This document shows positions 8,416 through 16,568 of a stretch of 64,000 bases of DNA, one piece after another (positions within the stretch are counted from its first letter, which is position 1; every line of letters starts with the position of its first letter). Where the stretch lies: NCBI RefSeq assembly GCF_014643255.1, contig NZ_BMJI01000001.1, forward strand, positions 248,001-312,000, given 5' to 3'. The notes beneath the pieces are model-generated. The model saw only the letters and a list, made by a program, of their open reading frames with translations, was not told the origin of the DNA and did no database searches. Both the position numbers and the translations under genes were made by a program. Origin of the DNA: Tersicoccus solisilvae (GTDB taxonomy: Bacteria > Actinomycetota > Actinomycetes > Actinomycetales > Micrococcaceae).

Positions 8416-9231
8416 ATGCGCACCACCCTCGCCGCCACCGCCGCCCTCGGCCTCGCCTGCGCCGCGCTCGCCACCGCCGCGCCCGCCAGTGCCGCCGACG
8501 GCGACGCCCAGCTCTCCGTGCTCCACGCCGTCCCCGGCACCACGGTCGACGTCTACGTCGACGGGGCGCTCACGCTCGACGACTTCACCCCCGGCACCCT
8601 GGCCGGCCCGCTTCCCGTCCCCGCCGGCTCCCACCAACTGGCGATCACGGCATCCGACGCCGCGGACGCGTCGGCCCCGATCATCGGCCCCGTCGCCGCC
8701 GATCTGAAGGCCGGGGGCGACTACACCGCCGTCGCCCACCTGACCGCGGCCGGCAAGCCCGGCGCCACCCTGTTCGCCAACGACACCTCCACCGTTCCGG
8801 CCGGGCAGGCTCGGCTCACCGTGCGGCACGTCGCGGCTGCCCCCGCCGTCGACATCCTCGCCGGCGGCAAGGCCGTGGTCAGCGGGTTGACCAACCCGAA
8901 GGAGGCCTCCCTCGAGGTGCCCGCCGGGACGGTCTCCGCGGCGGTGGCCCTCGCCGGCACCACGCAAGCGGTGATCGGGCCGGCGGACCTGCCGCTCGGC
9001 GAGGGCACGACGACGATCGTCTACGCCTGGGGATCGGCGGCCGACGGCAATCTCGCCCTGGCGACCCAGACCGTGGGCGGCATGCAGCAGAACCCGAACG
9101 GCGTGCCCGCGGGCACGACCGGCGCCGCCGCCGAACCCGCCCCCGCGCTGACCATCGGCGCCGTGCTCGGTGTCGCCGCGCTCGCCGGCGCGGTGGTGCT
9201 CTCCCGGAGGGCGGCACGGGCCCGCGCCTGA
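8416..9231 (+). CDS. Secreted DUF4397-domain surface protein with C-terminal anchor
   Basis: This 271-residue protein has a clear Sec signal peptide (MRTTLAATAALGLACAAL, cleavage near ASA|ADG, about residue 27). Two DUF4397-type beta modules follow: LSVLHAVPGTTVDVYVDG at about 34-51 and LTVRHVAAAPAVDILAGG at about 135-152. The end is a membrane segment (TIGAVLGVAALAGAVVLSRR) with a basic tail. No LPXTG motif is seen before the anchor; the segment before it is Ala/Pro-rich. GGAGGAACC precedes ATG. DUF4397 proteins commonly neighbour class F sortases in actinobacteria, as here, which suggests a cell-surface role linked to the sortase. The exact function is unknown. Confidence 0.88.
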   Translation: MRTTLAATAALGLACAALATAAPASAADGDAQLSVLHAVPGTTVDVYVDGALTLDDFTPGTLAGPLPVPAGSHQLAITASDAADASAPIIGPVAADLKAGGDYTAVAHLTAAGKPGATLFANDTSTVPAGQARLTVRHVAAAPAVDILAGGKAVVSGLTNPKEASLEVPAGTVSAAVALAGTTQAVIGPADLPLGEGTTTIVYAWGSAADGNLALATQTVGGMQQNPNGVPAGTTGAAAEPAPALTIGAVLGVAALAGAVVLSRRAARARA

Positions 9232-9240
9232 GCCTGACCG

Positions 9241-10110
9241 ATGATCCCACCCAGCGACCCTGCCGGTGCGCGGACGCCGCGGCACCGGCAGGGTCCTCCC
9301 TTCGCCCGCCCGCGCGGCGCTGCTTCGCGCGGTGACGCCCGCCGTGCTGCACCGCTACGGCTGACGCGAGGCTCGACCGTGCTCGGCGTGGCCGGGCTGC
9401 TGCTGCTCGGCTCCGCCGGCCTCGCCGCGCTGCCGCCGCCCGAATCGGGTGAACCCACCGGTCTGGCGGTCACCGCGCCACCCGTGTCCGGCGTCCCCGT
9501 ACCGGCCGCGCCTGTACCGGCCGCACCCGGACCGACCGCGACCGGACCGGCCGCGACGTCGGCCAGGACGCCCGCGCCCACGGCGAGCACCGCCGCACCC
9601 CGGCGCTCACCGGTGCTGGGTCGCGTGCCCGTCACCCGCGCCGTGCCCCGTGCTGCCCGGTCCGTCGCGACGCCGACCGAACTGCGCGCTCCCGCTCAGG
9701 ACCTCGTCCTGCCGATCGACCCGATGGGCATCGACGACCGCGGCGCCCTGGGCATCCCGATGACTCCCGGACGGATCAGCTGGTACCGGTACGGGCCCGC
9801 ACCCGGGGAGGGAGCCGGATCGGCGGTCTTCGCCGGGCACGTCGACGCGCCCTGGGGGAAGACGCCGCTCTACCGGATCAAGGATCTGACGCCCGGGGAC
9901 ACCATCGACGTCGTGCTCGACACCGGTGGGGTCCTCGCGTACCGCGTCCGCGCGGTCGACACCATCAGCAAGGCGCGGCTGGCAGACACCGACCTCTTCC
10001 GCCGCGACGGGGCGCCCGTGCTGCGGCTGGTCACGTGCGGGGGCCCGTGGCTGCCCGACCGGCAGGACTACCGTGACAACGTCGTCGTCACCGCTGAACC
10101 CGTCCGGTGA
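9241..10110 (+). CDS. Class F sortase
   Basis: The longest frame gives 289 residues. After an Arg-rich N-terminus, a membrane segment (about 47-62) and a Pro/Ala linker, the sortase beta-barrel has all catalytic residues: His in FAGHVDAPWG, Cys in LRLVTCGGPW, and Arg in DYRDNVVV. Class F sortases are actinobacterial transpeptidases or housekeeping sortases of uncertain substrate. The start is doubtful. ATG 9241 has no ribosome site and precedes a terminator-like hairpin. GTG 9379, with GAGG upstream, would remove the basic N-region but keep the membrane anchor. It probably acts on the neighbouring DUF4397 surface protein or shares its pathway. Confidence 0.85.
   Translation: MIPPSDPAGARTPRHRQGPPFARPRGAASRGDARRAAPLRLTRGSTVLGVAGLLLLGSAGLAALPPPESGEPTGLAVTAPPVSGVPVPAAPVPAAPGPTATGPAATSARTPAPTASTAAPRRSPVLGRVPVTRAVPRAARSVATPTELRAPAQDLVLPIDPMGIDDRGALGIPMTPGRISWYRYGPAPGEGAGSAVFAGHVDAPWGKTPLYRIKDLTPGDTIDVVLDTGGVLAYRVRAVDTISKARLADTDLFRRDGAPVLRLVTCGGPWLPDRQDYRDNVVVTAEPVR
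9256..9295 (+). terminator. Strong hairpin between DUF4397 gene and sortase
   Basis: Two perfect 14-base arms (9256-9269 and 9282-9295) flank a 12-base loop, directly after the DUF4397 gene. No U-run follows, which is usual in GC-rich genomes. It lies inside the first codons of the longest sortase reading frame. Either the sortase starts downstream, or the hairpin is within coding sequence. Confidence 0.6.
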
Positions 10111-10192
10111 GGCCTTCCGTATACTCGCGGACAGACAGGCACGGATCCGGCCCCGGTGGCACCGCTCGGGGCGGTCGAGCACGGGGGTCGGC

Positions 10193-10765
10193 ATGAAGCA
10201 CACCGCTCCGGTGTGGGATGCCGCGGCCGATCCGCGGTTCCGGGAGGGCGACCCGGAGGTGCTCGAACGCGCGTTTCACCACTGCGGAGCCCTCGTGCGC
10301 GGTCTGGCCCTGCGCGCTGTCCGGGACCCGCACCTGGCCGACGACGTGGTGCAGGACGTGTTCGTGCGCGCCTGGACCTACCGGGCCAGCTTCGACCCCG
10401 AGCGGGCCCCGCTGCCGGCCTGGATCATCGGCATCACCCGGCGCGTGATCGCCGACCGGGCGCGGCAGGCGGCCACCGACCGGGACCGCACGGCGGACCT
10501 GGACGACCGTGAGGCCGAGGCGGCCGGGCCGACCGAGGACGAGGTGGAGGCCGCCGTCACACGGCTGATGGTCCGCGACGTGCTCGCCACGCTGCCGGAC
10601 CCACCGCTCTCGTTCCTCCACCTGGCCTTCTACGAAGACCTGACCCACCGGCAGATCGCCGACCGCACCGGGGTGCCGCTCGGTACCGTGAAGAGCCACC
10701 TGCGTCGCGGGCTGCTCGACCTGAGACGACGGATGGAGGAGAGCCGTGAAGCATCTGGATGGTGA
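10193..10765 (+). CDS. ECF-type RNA polymerase sigma factor
   Basis: This 190-residue protein has sigma region 2 (LALRAVRDPHLADDVVQDVFVRAW, about 38-61, with the DDVVQDVF core) and region 4 (LTHRQIADRTGVPLGTVKSH, about 148-167). Length and domains are those of an extracytoplasmic-function sigma factor resembling the SigK type. It overlaps the next gene, a zinc-finger anti-sigma factor, by 20 bases, so the pair is translationally coupled. It lies 82 bases after the sortase. The upstream in-frame region is the sortase in another frame, so ATG 10193 is the sensible start. Confidence 0.92.
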   Translation: MKHTAPVWDAAADPRFREGDPEVLERAFHHCGALVRGLALRAVRDPHLADDVVQDVFVRAWTYRASFDPERAPLPAWIIGITRRVIADRARQAATDRDRTADLDDREAEAAGPTEDEVEAAVTRLMVRDVLATLPDPPLSFLHLAFYEDLTHRQIADRTGVPLGTVKSHLRRGLLDLRRRMEESREASGW

Positions 10766-11495
10766 GGCCATCGCTCTCCTCGCCCTCGGCGAGCCCGCGG
10801 ACGACGCAGCCCGGGCCCACCTGGAGGGCTGCCAGAGCTGCCGGGCGGAACTGACCGAGTTGACGTCCCTGGTCGGCGCGGCCCGGGAGGGCGGCCCGGA
10901 CCTCGAGCCGCCGTCGGACGCCGTGTGGGCACGGATCCGCTCCCGCATCGACGACGGCGTCACCGGCTCGGGCCCCGTCACCGGCTCCGAAGATGCCGGC
11001 AGGCGGCCTGCACGGTCGCCGTCGGGGTCGAGACCGGCGGACACCCGGCCGCCCCGCCGCCGACGCCGAGTGGGCGCCCGGACGTGGAGCTTCCTCGCCG
11101 GCGCGGTGGCCGCCGCACTCGTCGTCGTCGCCGTCGTGTGGGCCGTGGGCGTCCGGTCGCCGGACCGGGTGCTCGCGTCCGCGGACTTGGCGCCCCTCGG
11201 GCAGGCGACCGGCTCCGGTTCGGCGGAACTGCAGCGCACCGCGGACGGGATCGACCAGCTGCGGTTGCAGGTCGGCGGTGATCGCGTGCGCGGTTACCCG
11301 GAGGTCTGGCTGATCGCGAAGGACGGCAAGCGGATGGTGAGCCTGGGCACCCTGCACGACGGGTCCGCGGTGCTGCCCGTGCCCGCCGGCCTGGACGTGC
11401 GGGACTACGCCACCGTCGACGTCTCGGACGAGCCCCTCGACGGCAATCCGGCCCATTCGGGCGACTCGATCCTGCGTGGCTCGCTCACGTTCTGA
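10746..11495 (+). CDS. Membrane anti-sigma factor (zinc-finger plus RskA-like C-terminal domain)
   Basis: This 249-residue protein starts at GTG 10746 behind GGAGGAGA. The N-terminal zinc-binding anti-sigma motif is HLEGCQSC (about 26-33). A basic Pro/Arg linker and one membrane helix follow (about 116-138), then an extracellular anti-sigma-K (RskA) domain (about 145-249) with GYPEVWLIAKDGKRMVSLG. By analogy with RskA/SigK it holds the upstream sigma factor at the membrane until regulated proteolysis releases it. The 20-base overlap with the sigma gene supports this pairing. The signal that triggers release is unknown. Confidence 0.92.
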   Translation: MKHLDGEAIALLALGEPADDAARAHLEGCQSCRAELTELTSLVGAAREGGPDLEPPSDAVWARIRSRIDDGVTGSGPVTGSEDAGRRPARSPSGSRPADTRPPRRRRRVGARTWSFLAGAVAAALVVVAVVWAVGVRSPDRVLASADLAPLGQATGSGSAELQRTADGIDQLRLQVGGDRVRGYPEVWLIAKDGKRMVSLGTLHDGSAVLPVPAGLDVRDYATVDVSDEPLDGNPAHSGDSILRGSLTF

Positions 11496-11500
11496 CCCCC

Positions 11501-11585
11501 CGCTTCACGCCAGGTCGTCAATAGATGTCGTTAACCCATCCGGGAGGACCCGGATGCGACAACTAGTGACGACCTGGCGCGGGGG
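11501..11585. terminator. Large nested inverted repeat between convergent genes
   Basis: Outer arms CCCCCCGC and GCGGGGGG (11498-11505 and 11578-11585, approximately) enclose perfect 13-base arms at 11508-11520 and 11567-11579. Inside is a second hairpin, ATCCGGG-AGGA-CCCGGAT (11538-11555), flanked by TGTCG/CGACA. It lies between the anti-sigma gene and the convergent MMPL gene, so it can act as a bidirectional terminator. Its nested palindromic architecture is larger than needed for that. Confidence 0.6.
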
Positions 11586-11630
11586 GCTGGCGCGGGGGGG
11601 GGGCGGGCGGGGTGTCGATGCGGGCGGAGT

Positions 11631-13835
11631 TCAGGGCGTGACCGCGGCGTGCCGACCCGCCGGGCGGGAGAGCCGGTGCGGCCACCAGATGGCGGGCCCG
11701 ACGTCGTACGCGAGCGCCGGCACCAGCAGCGTGCGCACGACGAAGGTGTCCAGCAGCACCCCGAACGCCACGATGAACGCGATCTGCAGCAGGAACAGCA
11801 CGGGGATCACCGCCAGCGCCGCGAACGTCGCCGCCAGCACGATGCCGGCGGAGGTGATCACGCCCCCCGTCACCGCGAGGCCGCGCAGGATCCCCGGCCG
11901 GGTGCCGTGCCGCACGGACTCCTCGCGCACCCGCGTCATCAGGAAGATGTTGTAGTCGATCCCGAGCGCGACGAGGAACACGAAACCGAACAGGGGTACC
12001 GACGGGTCCGCGCCGGGCAGGTTCATCACCTGGTTGAACACCAGGGCCGAGACCCCGAGCGCGGTGCCGAACGAAAGCACCGTGGTGAGGATCAGCAGCA
12101 CCGGGGCCACCACGGCGCGCAGCAGCAGCATCAGGATCACGAGGATCACGGCCAGGGTGATCGGGATGATCAGCGTCCGGTCGTGGATCGACGTGTCGTT
12201 GGTGTCGATCGCCGTGGCCGTCTCCCCGCCGATCAGGGCGACACCGGCGAGATCGGACCGCAGGGCGCGCACCGTCCGCTCCGCCGCCGCGCTGTCCGCC
12301 GGGTCGGTCAGGGTCGCCTGCAGGAGCACGTCGCCGTCGGCCACCGTGGGCTCCGGTGCCGGGGTGCCGGGCCGGCCCACCGCACCGATGCCTCGCTCGG
12401 TGACCGGCGCCGAGCCGGACGGGGAGTCGGCGCTCGTCACGGTGACGGCGTCGACGCCGTCATTCGCCAGCAGCGTGTCCGCGGCCTTCTGCAGGTCGCC
12501 GCGGGCGACGATCACCGACGCGGGGGACCCGGAGCCGCCGGGGAAGTGCTCGGCGAGCGCCTGTTGGCCGTCCCGCGCGTCCGAGGTGCCGATCACCAGG
12601 TCACTCTGCGGCACCCCGTCGGCCCGCAGCCCGGTGATGCCGACGGCACCGGCGAGCAGGACGAGCACGCAGACGATCCACACCGCGCGTGGCCGGCGGG
12701 CGACGAGCCGGCCCACCCGGGCGTACAGGCCTCGCGGATCGATCGCGTTGTGCTCGTGGGCCGGCTCGAACACCGGCCGCCGGGGCCAGTACGCGGCCCG
12801 GCCGAAGGCGAACAGCAGCGCGGGCAGCAGGGTGAGGGCCGCCAGCATGGCGAACACGATGCCGAGCGCGGCCACGGGGCCCAGCGACTTGTTGGAGTTG
12901 AGGTCCGAGAGCAGCAGGCACAGCAGGCCGGCGATCACCGTGCCGCCCGAGGCCGCGATGGGCTCGACGGCGCTGCGCCAGGCCGCGAGGGTGGCCGCGC
13001 CCTTGTCCGCCGTGGACCGGAGTTCCTCGCGGTATCGCGCCGTGTAGAGCAGCGAGTAGTCCGTGGCCGCGCCGATCACGAGGATGAACAGGATGCCCTG
13101 GGTCTGCCCGGTGAGGGTGAGGATCCCCGCCTTCGCCAGCCACCACACCACCAGCAGGGCCACGCAGAGGGCGAACATGCTCGTCGCCAGCACCGCGACC
13201 GGCAGCAGCAGGGATCGGTAGACGATGACGAGGATGACGAGCACCGCGGCCAGCGCCACCAGCAGCAGGACGCCGTCGATGCCCGCGAAGGCGCCGACGA
13301 GGTCCGCGGTGAACCCGGCCGGACCGGTGACGTGCACGGTCACCCCGTCGGGGGCGGCCTCGGTGAGGCGCTCGCGGACCTGCTCGACGACGTCGGACAC
13401 CTCGCCGGAGGAGCCGATCGGGACGAACGCCTCCGCGGCGCGGCCGTCCTCGGCGGGGATCAGGGGCGAGATCCCGTCCTCGACGCCCGTGACGTCCGTC
13501 AGCCCGCTCACCGCCGTCGTCAACGCCTCGCGGTCCTGCGCGGTGAGCGTGCGCTCCGCGGTCATCACGACGACGGCGGGCAGGGCGTCGGAAGAGGTGA
13601 AGTCCCCCAACCGGTCCTGCACGCGCGTGGCGTCGGCGCTCGCGGGCAGGAAACTCGTCTGGTCGTTGGACGAGACCTCGTCGACCTTGCCGAAGTACGG
13701 TCCGCCCACCCCGGCCGCGACCAGCCAGACGAGGATCAGCAGGGCCGGGATGACGATCCGGAGCACTCGGCCGCCGGGCCGCCGCCGCCGGTCGGCGGGG
13801 CTCGGGGTGGCGCGGTCCGCGATGCGCGTGCTCAT
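11631..13835 (-). CDS. MMPL/RND-family membrane exporter
   Basis: This 734-residue protein is built as two repeats, each of one membrane helix, a large extracytoplasmic domain and five helices, as in MMPL lipid or drug exporters. Recognisable parts are the GAATDYSLLYTARYREEL segment in TM4-5 (about 255-275) and its counterpart GIDYNIFLMTRVREES near residue 640, which contain the proton-relay Asp-Tyr pairs. The cytoplasmic C-terminus is short. AGGAGGAG sits upstream of ATG 13835. It is divergent from a MarR regulator and shares an 88-base intergenic region with a palindrome. Homologues export lipids, siderophores or antimicrobials; the substrate is not predictable. Confidence 0.9.
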   Translation of the reverse strand: MSTRIADRATPSPADRRRRPGGRVLRIVIPALLILVWLVAAGVGGPYFGKVDEVSSNDQTSFLPASADATRVQDRLGDFTSSDALPAVVVMTAERTLTAQDREALTTAVSGLTDVTGVEDGISPLIPAEDGRAAEAFVPIGSSGEVSDVVEQVRERLTEAAPDGVTVHVTGPAGFTADLVGAFAGIDGVLLLVALAAVLVILVIVYRSLLLPVAVLATSMFALCVALLVVWWLAKAGILTLTGQTQGILFILVIGAATDYSLLYTARYREELRSTADKGAATLAAWRSAVEPIAASGGTVIAGLLCLLLSDLNSNKSLGPVAALGIVFAMLAALTLLPALLFAFGRAAYWPRRPVFEPAHEHNAIDPRGLYARVGRLVARRPRAVWIVCVLVLLAGAVGITGLRADGVPQSDLVIGTSDARDGQQALAEHFPGGSGSPASVIVARGDLQKAADTLLANDGVDAVTVTSADSPSGSAPVTERGIGAVGRPGTPAPEPTVADGDVLLQATLTDPADSAAAERTVRALRSDLAGVALIGGETATAIDTNDTSIHDRTLIIPITLAVILVILMLLLRAVVAPVLLILTTVLSFGTALGVSALVFNQVMNLPGADPSVPLFGFVFLVALGIDYNIFLMTRVREESVRHGTRPGILRGLAVTGGVITSAGIVLAATFAALAVIPVLFLLQIAFIVAFGVLLDTFVVRTLLVPALAYDVGPAIWWPHRLSRPAGRHAAVTP

Positions 13836-13856
13836 GACGTCTCCTCCTGGGTTGTT

Positions 13857-13904
13857 TCGCCAAGCTAGCAAATCGCTTGGCGAGAAGGAAGCCCTGCATA
13901 CAAT
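13857..13904. promoter_or_regulatory. Palindromic operator between MMPL exporter and MarR regulator
   Basis: The arms TCGCCAAG (13857-13864) and CTTGGCGA (13876-13883) form a perfect interrupted palindrome. The right arm overlaps the -35 (TTGGCG, 13877-13882) of a promoter with -10 TACAAT (13899-13904) driving the MarR gene. On the other strand TAGCTT, inside the palindrome, can serve as the -10 for the exporter. One bound MarR dimer could therefore repress both directions. Confidence 0.7.
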
Positions 13905-13923
13905 CGAGCCGAGGAGGTGGCCG

Positions 13924-14508
13924 ATGTCCGACGCGGGGAACGAGACGCCCGACGAGGCGCTGTACCGGCTGGACGCCAGCGACCCGCACGGCCGGCTCGT
14001 CGACCGGTCCGGGCTGCGACCGGAGGACATCGCGCAGATCGACCGGCTGATGAAGGCCATGGGCCGGCTCAGCGACGTCGAGCGGCGGATGGGCGAAGAG
14101 GCCCAGCGGTACATGCGGCTGAACGAGACCGACATGCGCGCCCTCTACTTCCTCATCGTCGCCGCGAACCGGGGGGCCGACGTGACGCCCAGCATGCTGT
14201 CGCGGCACCTCGGCATCGCGAGCGCCTCCACCACGAAGATGCTGGATCGCCTGGAGGCCGCCGGGCATGTCACCCGCCACCGGCACCCCACCGACCGGCG
14301 CTCGGTCGCCATCCGGATCAGCCCACAGACGCACGAGACCGCCATGAACACGGTGGGTCCGCTGCAGGCGCGGCGTTACGGGGCGGCCGCGGAGCTGACG
14401 CCCCGGGAACGCGAGATCGTCATCCGCTTCCTGGACGCCACGGCCGCGGCGCTCACCGGTCCGGCGGCGGACGCCGGCACCGGGGGCCCGGGCCACACTG
14501 GGCCGTGA
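13924..14508 (+). CDS. MarR-family transcriptional regulator
   Basis: This 194-residue protein has a winged-helix core at about 70-135. It includes MLSRHLGIASASTTKMLDRLEAAGHVTR (helix-turn-helix) and the wing residues HPTDRRSVAIRIS, the conserved DxRS wing of MarR proteins. An N-terminal extension of about 45 residues precedes the fold. ATG 13924 follows GAGGAGGTGG. It is divergent from the MMPL exporter and most likely its repressor. The C-terminal tail is Gly/Pro/Thr-rich. Confidence 0.9.
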   Translation: MSDAGNETPDEALYRLDASDPHGRLVDRSGLRPEDIAQIDRLMKAMGRLSDVERRMGEEAQRYMRLNETDMRALYFLIVAANRGADVTPSMLSRHLGIASASTTKMLDRLEAAGHVTRHRHPTDRRSVAIRISPQTHETAMNTVGPLQARRYGAAAELTPREREIVIRFLDATAAALTGPAADAGTGGPGHTGP

Positions 14509-14533
14509 CCCGCACGTGCACTAGCGTCGACCC

Positions 14534-14809
14534 ATGAGCACGCCCCTGCCGACCACCAGCGCCCCCGCCCAGCGCGCGCTGGCCGCACAGGGCATCGCCA
14601 CACTCGAACAACTGAGCACCTACCCCGAGGCGTGGGTGGCCTCTCTGCACGGCGTCGGCCCCAAGGTGATGCGGATGCTGCGGGCCGCACTCGCCGACGC
14701 CGGGCTGGGTTTCGCCGCCCATCGGGCATCGAATGCTCCCCACGACCCAGCAGCGCCGAGGACCGACGAGACGGCCGGTCCGCAACCCGAGACAGGAGAT
14801 CACGCGTGA
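14534..14809 (+). CDS. Small helix-hairpin-helix (HhH) protein
   Basis: This 91-residue protein has a helix-hairpin-helix fold at about 14-58. It reads LAAQGIATLEQLSTYPE, then LHGVGPKVMRMLRAAL, where GVGPK is the backbone-contacting hairpin. Similar small HhH proteins, related to the RNA polymerase alpha C-terminal domain or DNA-repair HhH units, bind DNA non-specifically. The tail is acidic and disordered. It looks leaderless: TAGCGT (14522-14527) ends six bases before ATG. Its stop overlaps the GTG of the epimerase gene (GTGA), so the two form an operon. Confidence 0.75.
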   Translation: MSTPLPTTSAPAQRALAAQGIATLEQLSTYPEAWVASLHGVGPKVMRMLRAALADAGLGFAAHRASNAPHDPAAPRTDETAGPQPETGDHA

Positions 14810-15690
14810 CCCTTCCGACCACCAACCACGCGACCACCCCGCTGCGGGTGGCCGTGACCGGGGCGTCCGGCAAGCTCGGCTCCGCCGTCGTCGAGGACCT
14901 CACCGCGCACGGCCACCAGGTGGTCGTGCTGGACCAGACCCCGCCGGAGGATCCGTCGATCGGTAGCCGCGTCGACCTCACCGACTACGGCCAGACCGTG
15001 GACGCGCTCGGCGGCATCGACGACCGGCACGGCGGGCTCGACGCCGTCGTGCACCTGGCCGCGCTGCCCGCCCCCGGGCTGGCGACCGACGTCGCCACCT
15101 TCGAGAACAACATGCTCGCGACCTATCACGTGTTCCACGCCGCGCTGCGCGTCGGCATCCGCAACATCGTGCACGCGTCCAGTGAGACGCTGCTCGGCAT
15201 CCCCTTCGAACAGGACCCGCCGTACCTGCCGGTCGACGAGGACTACCCGGCACGGCCGGAGTCCACCTACTCCCTGGTCAAGCACCTCGAGGAGACGATG
15301 GCCGAACAGCTCGTGCGGTGGACGCCGGGGCTGAAGATCGTGGGCCTGCGGTTCTCCAACGTGATGCGGGTCGAGGACTACGCGCAGTTCCCCGAGTTCG
15401 ACGCCGATCCCGCCAGCCGCGACTGGAACCTGTGGGCCTACATCGACCGGCGTGACGGCGCCCAGGCGGTGCGCAAGGCCCTGACCTGGCAGCACCACGG
15501 TCACGCGACCTTCGTCATCGCCAACGACGACAGCGTGATGTCCCGCAGCACGGCCGAGCTGGCCGCCGCGCGGTTCCCGGACGTTCCGGTGACGAAGGAG
15601 CTCGGCGAGCACGAGAGCCTGCTCTCCAACGCCAAGGCCAAGCGGCTGCTCGGGTTCGCCCCGGAGCACTCCTGGCGCGACCACGTCTGA
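14806..15690 (+). CDS. NAD-dependent epimerase/dehydratase family protein
   Basis: This 294-residue extended short-chain dehydrogenase has the NAD(P)-binding TGASGKLG motif at about 16-23. The catalytic triad consists of Ser in HASSET (about 125) and YSLVK (Tyr about 153, Lys about 157). The second half has the sugar-nucleotide epimerase-like LRFSNVMRVEDYAQF segment. The GTG start at 14806 has a good site (GACAGGAGATCACGC) and overlaps the HhH stop. The substrate is unknown; NDP-sugar or uronate dehydrogenase-like activity is possible. Confidence 0.85.
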   Translation: MTLPTTNHATTPLRVAVTGASGKLGSAVVEDLTAHGHQVVVLDQTPPEDPSIGSRVDLTDYGQTVDALGGIDDRHGGLDAVVHLAALPAPGLATDVATFENNMLATYHVFHAALRVGIRNIVHASSETLLGIPFEQDPPYLPVDEDYPARPESTYSLVKHLEETMAEQLVRWTPGLKIVGLRFSNVMRVEDYAQFPEFDADPASRDWNLWAYIDRRDGAQAVRKALTWQHHGHATFVIANDDSVMSRSTAELAAARFPDVPVTKELGEHESLLSNAKAKRLLGFAPEHSWRDHV

Positions 15691-15974
15691 TCCCGCCGGT
15701 CTCCGCGTGAACAGCTTCACGGGGGAACCGGTGCAACGGCGACACCGAGTGTGGCGGGAGTGACGCGAGTCAACGGTCGTGCGTCACATCCGCCTCACTG
15801 GTTCCACTCGATGTAGCCCTCGATCCGGCGAGCGAACGAGGCGGATCCCGGCGCCACGGCCGCGGTCACCGTTGGCTGGATCGTCGCGCCGACGGCAGGA
15901 TGGGCGGGGGACCGGGTGCTGCACGGCGCCCTCGCAGTGTCCCCCACCGTCCCGCCGACCGAAGGAGCTTCGCG

Positions 15975-16259
15975 ATGGCCGTCTTCGCCGTCACCTACCG
16001 CTACGCCGACGACACCGCCCGTCTCGACGAGCACCGCCCGTCGCACCGGTCCTTCCTGCGGGGGCTGCACGAACAGGGCCGGCTGCGCCTGTCCGGTCCG
16101 ACCGACGGCGGCGGCACCGCGCTGATCGTCATGGAGGCCGACAGCGCGGAGGCGGTCGAGGCGGACCTGGACCAGGACCCGTTCCGGCTCGAGGGCCTGA
16201 TCACCGAGCGGACCGTCCAGCCCTGGACGATCGTGATCGGCAGCCTCGACGGCCAGTGA
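15975..16259 (+). CDS. YCII-related domain protein
   Basis: This 94-residue ferredoxin-like alpha/beta protein of the YciI/DGPF type has AVTYRYADD, a central HRSFLRGLHEQGRLRLSGPT with the conserved His, and the end DPFRLEGLITERTVQPW. GAAGGAG lies eight bases before ATG 15975. YciI-like proteins are small stand-alone enzymes or binding modules; the DPF motif and His are the usual active-site positions. The stop codon overlaps a GTG of a following small frame. Confidence 0.85.
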   Translation: MAVFAVTYRYADDTARLDEHRPSHRSFLRGLHEQGRLRLSGPTDGGGTALIVMEADSAEAVEADLDQDPFRLEGLITERTVQPWTIVIGSLDGQ

Positions 16260-16489
16260 AGCCGACGCCCAGTGACGTCGACGGGTCGCGAGTTCGACGC
16301 CGGTCGGTGCGCACCCGAGAGCGCAGCGCGCAGGACGTGCTCGCCGACGCGATGCGTGACAGCGGCCTCGACCTGGACCTGTGGGAGCTCGACCCGGACC
16401 AGCCCGCCGCCCATCCGGGCGCGGGGGCGGTCGCCGTTCTCGTTTCCCGATGGCGCGGGGTGCGAGAGCTCGACGCTCGCGGGCGGTGA
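16256..16489 (+). CDS. Possible small hypothetical protein coupled to YCII gene
   Basis: This 77-codon frame starts at GTG 16256, overlapping the YCII stop as GTGA. It has consistently GC-rich third positions, as expected for real coding sequence here. The product has a basic N-terminus (RVRRRSVRTRERS), then QDVLADAMRDSGLDLDLWEL. No family is recognised. The alternative is that it is non-coding sequence between the YCII and reductase genes. Confidence 0.4.
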   Translation: MKPTPSDVDGSRVRRRSVRTRERSAQDVLADAMRDSGLDLDLWELDPDQPAAHPGAGAVAVLVSRWRGVRELDARGR

Positions 16490-16568
16490 GCCTTGCCGCG
16501 ATCGTCCTGAGGGGGTATGCGTGGATGGCAGCGACCGCAACGCGTGCGCTTCGGAGGGAGCAACGGAC

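Noticed and set aside
15795-15920. Minus-strand open tail ending ARRIEGYIEWNQ, reminiscent of a trypsin-like C-terminus
   Set aside because: No catalytic motifs or start precede it in frame; upstream sequence belongs to plus-strand genes. At most a very short remnant.
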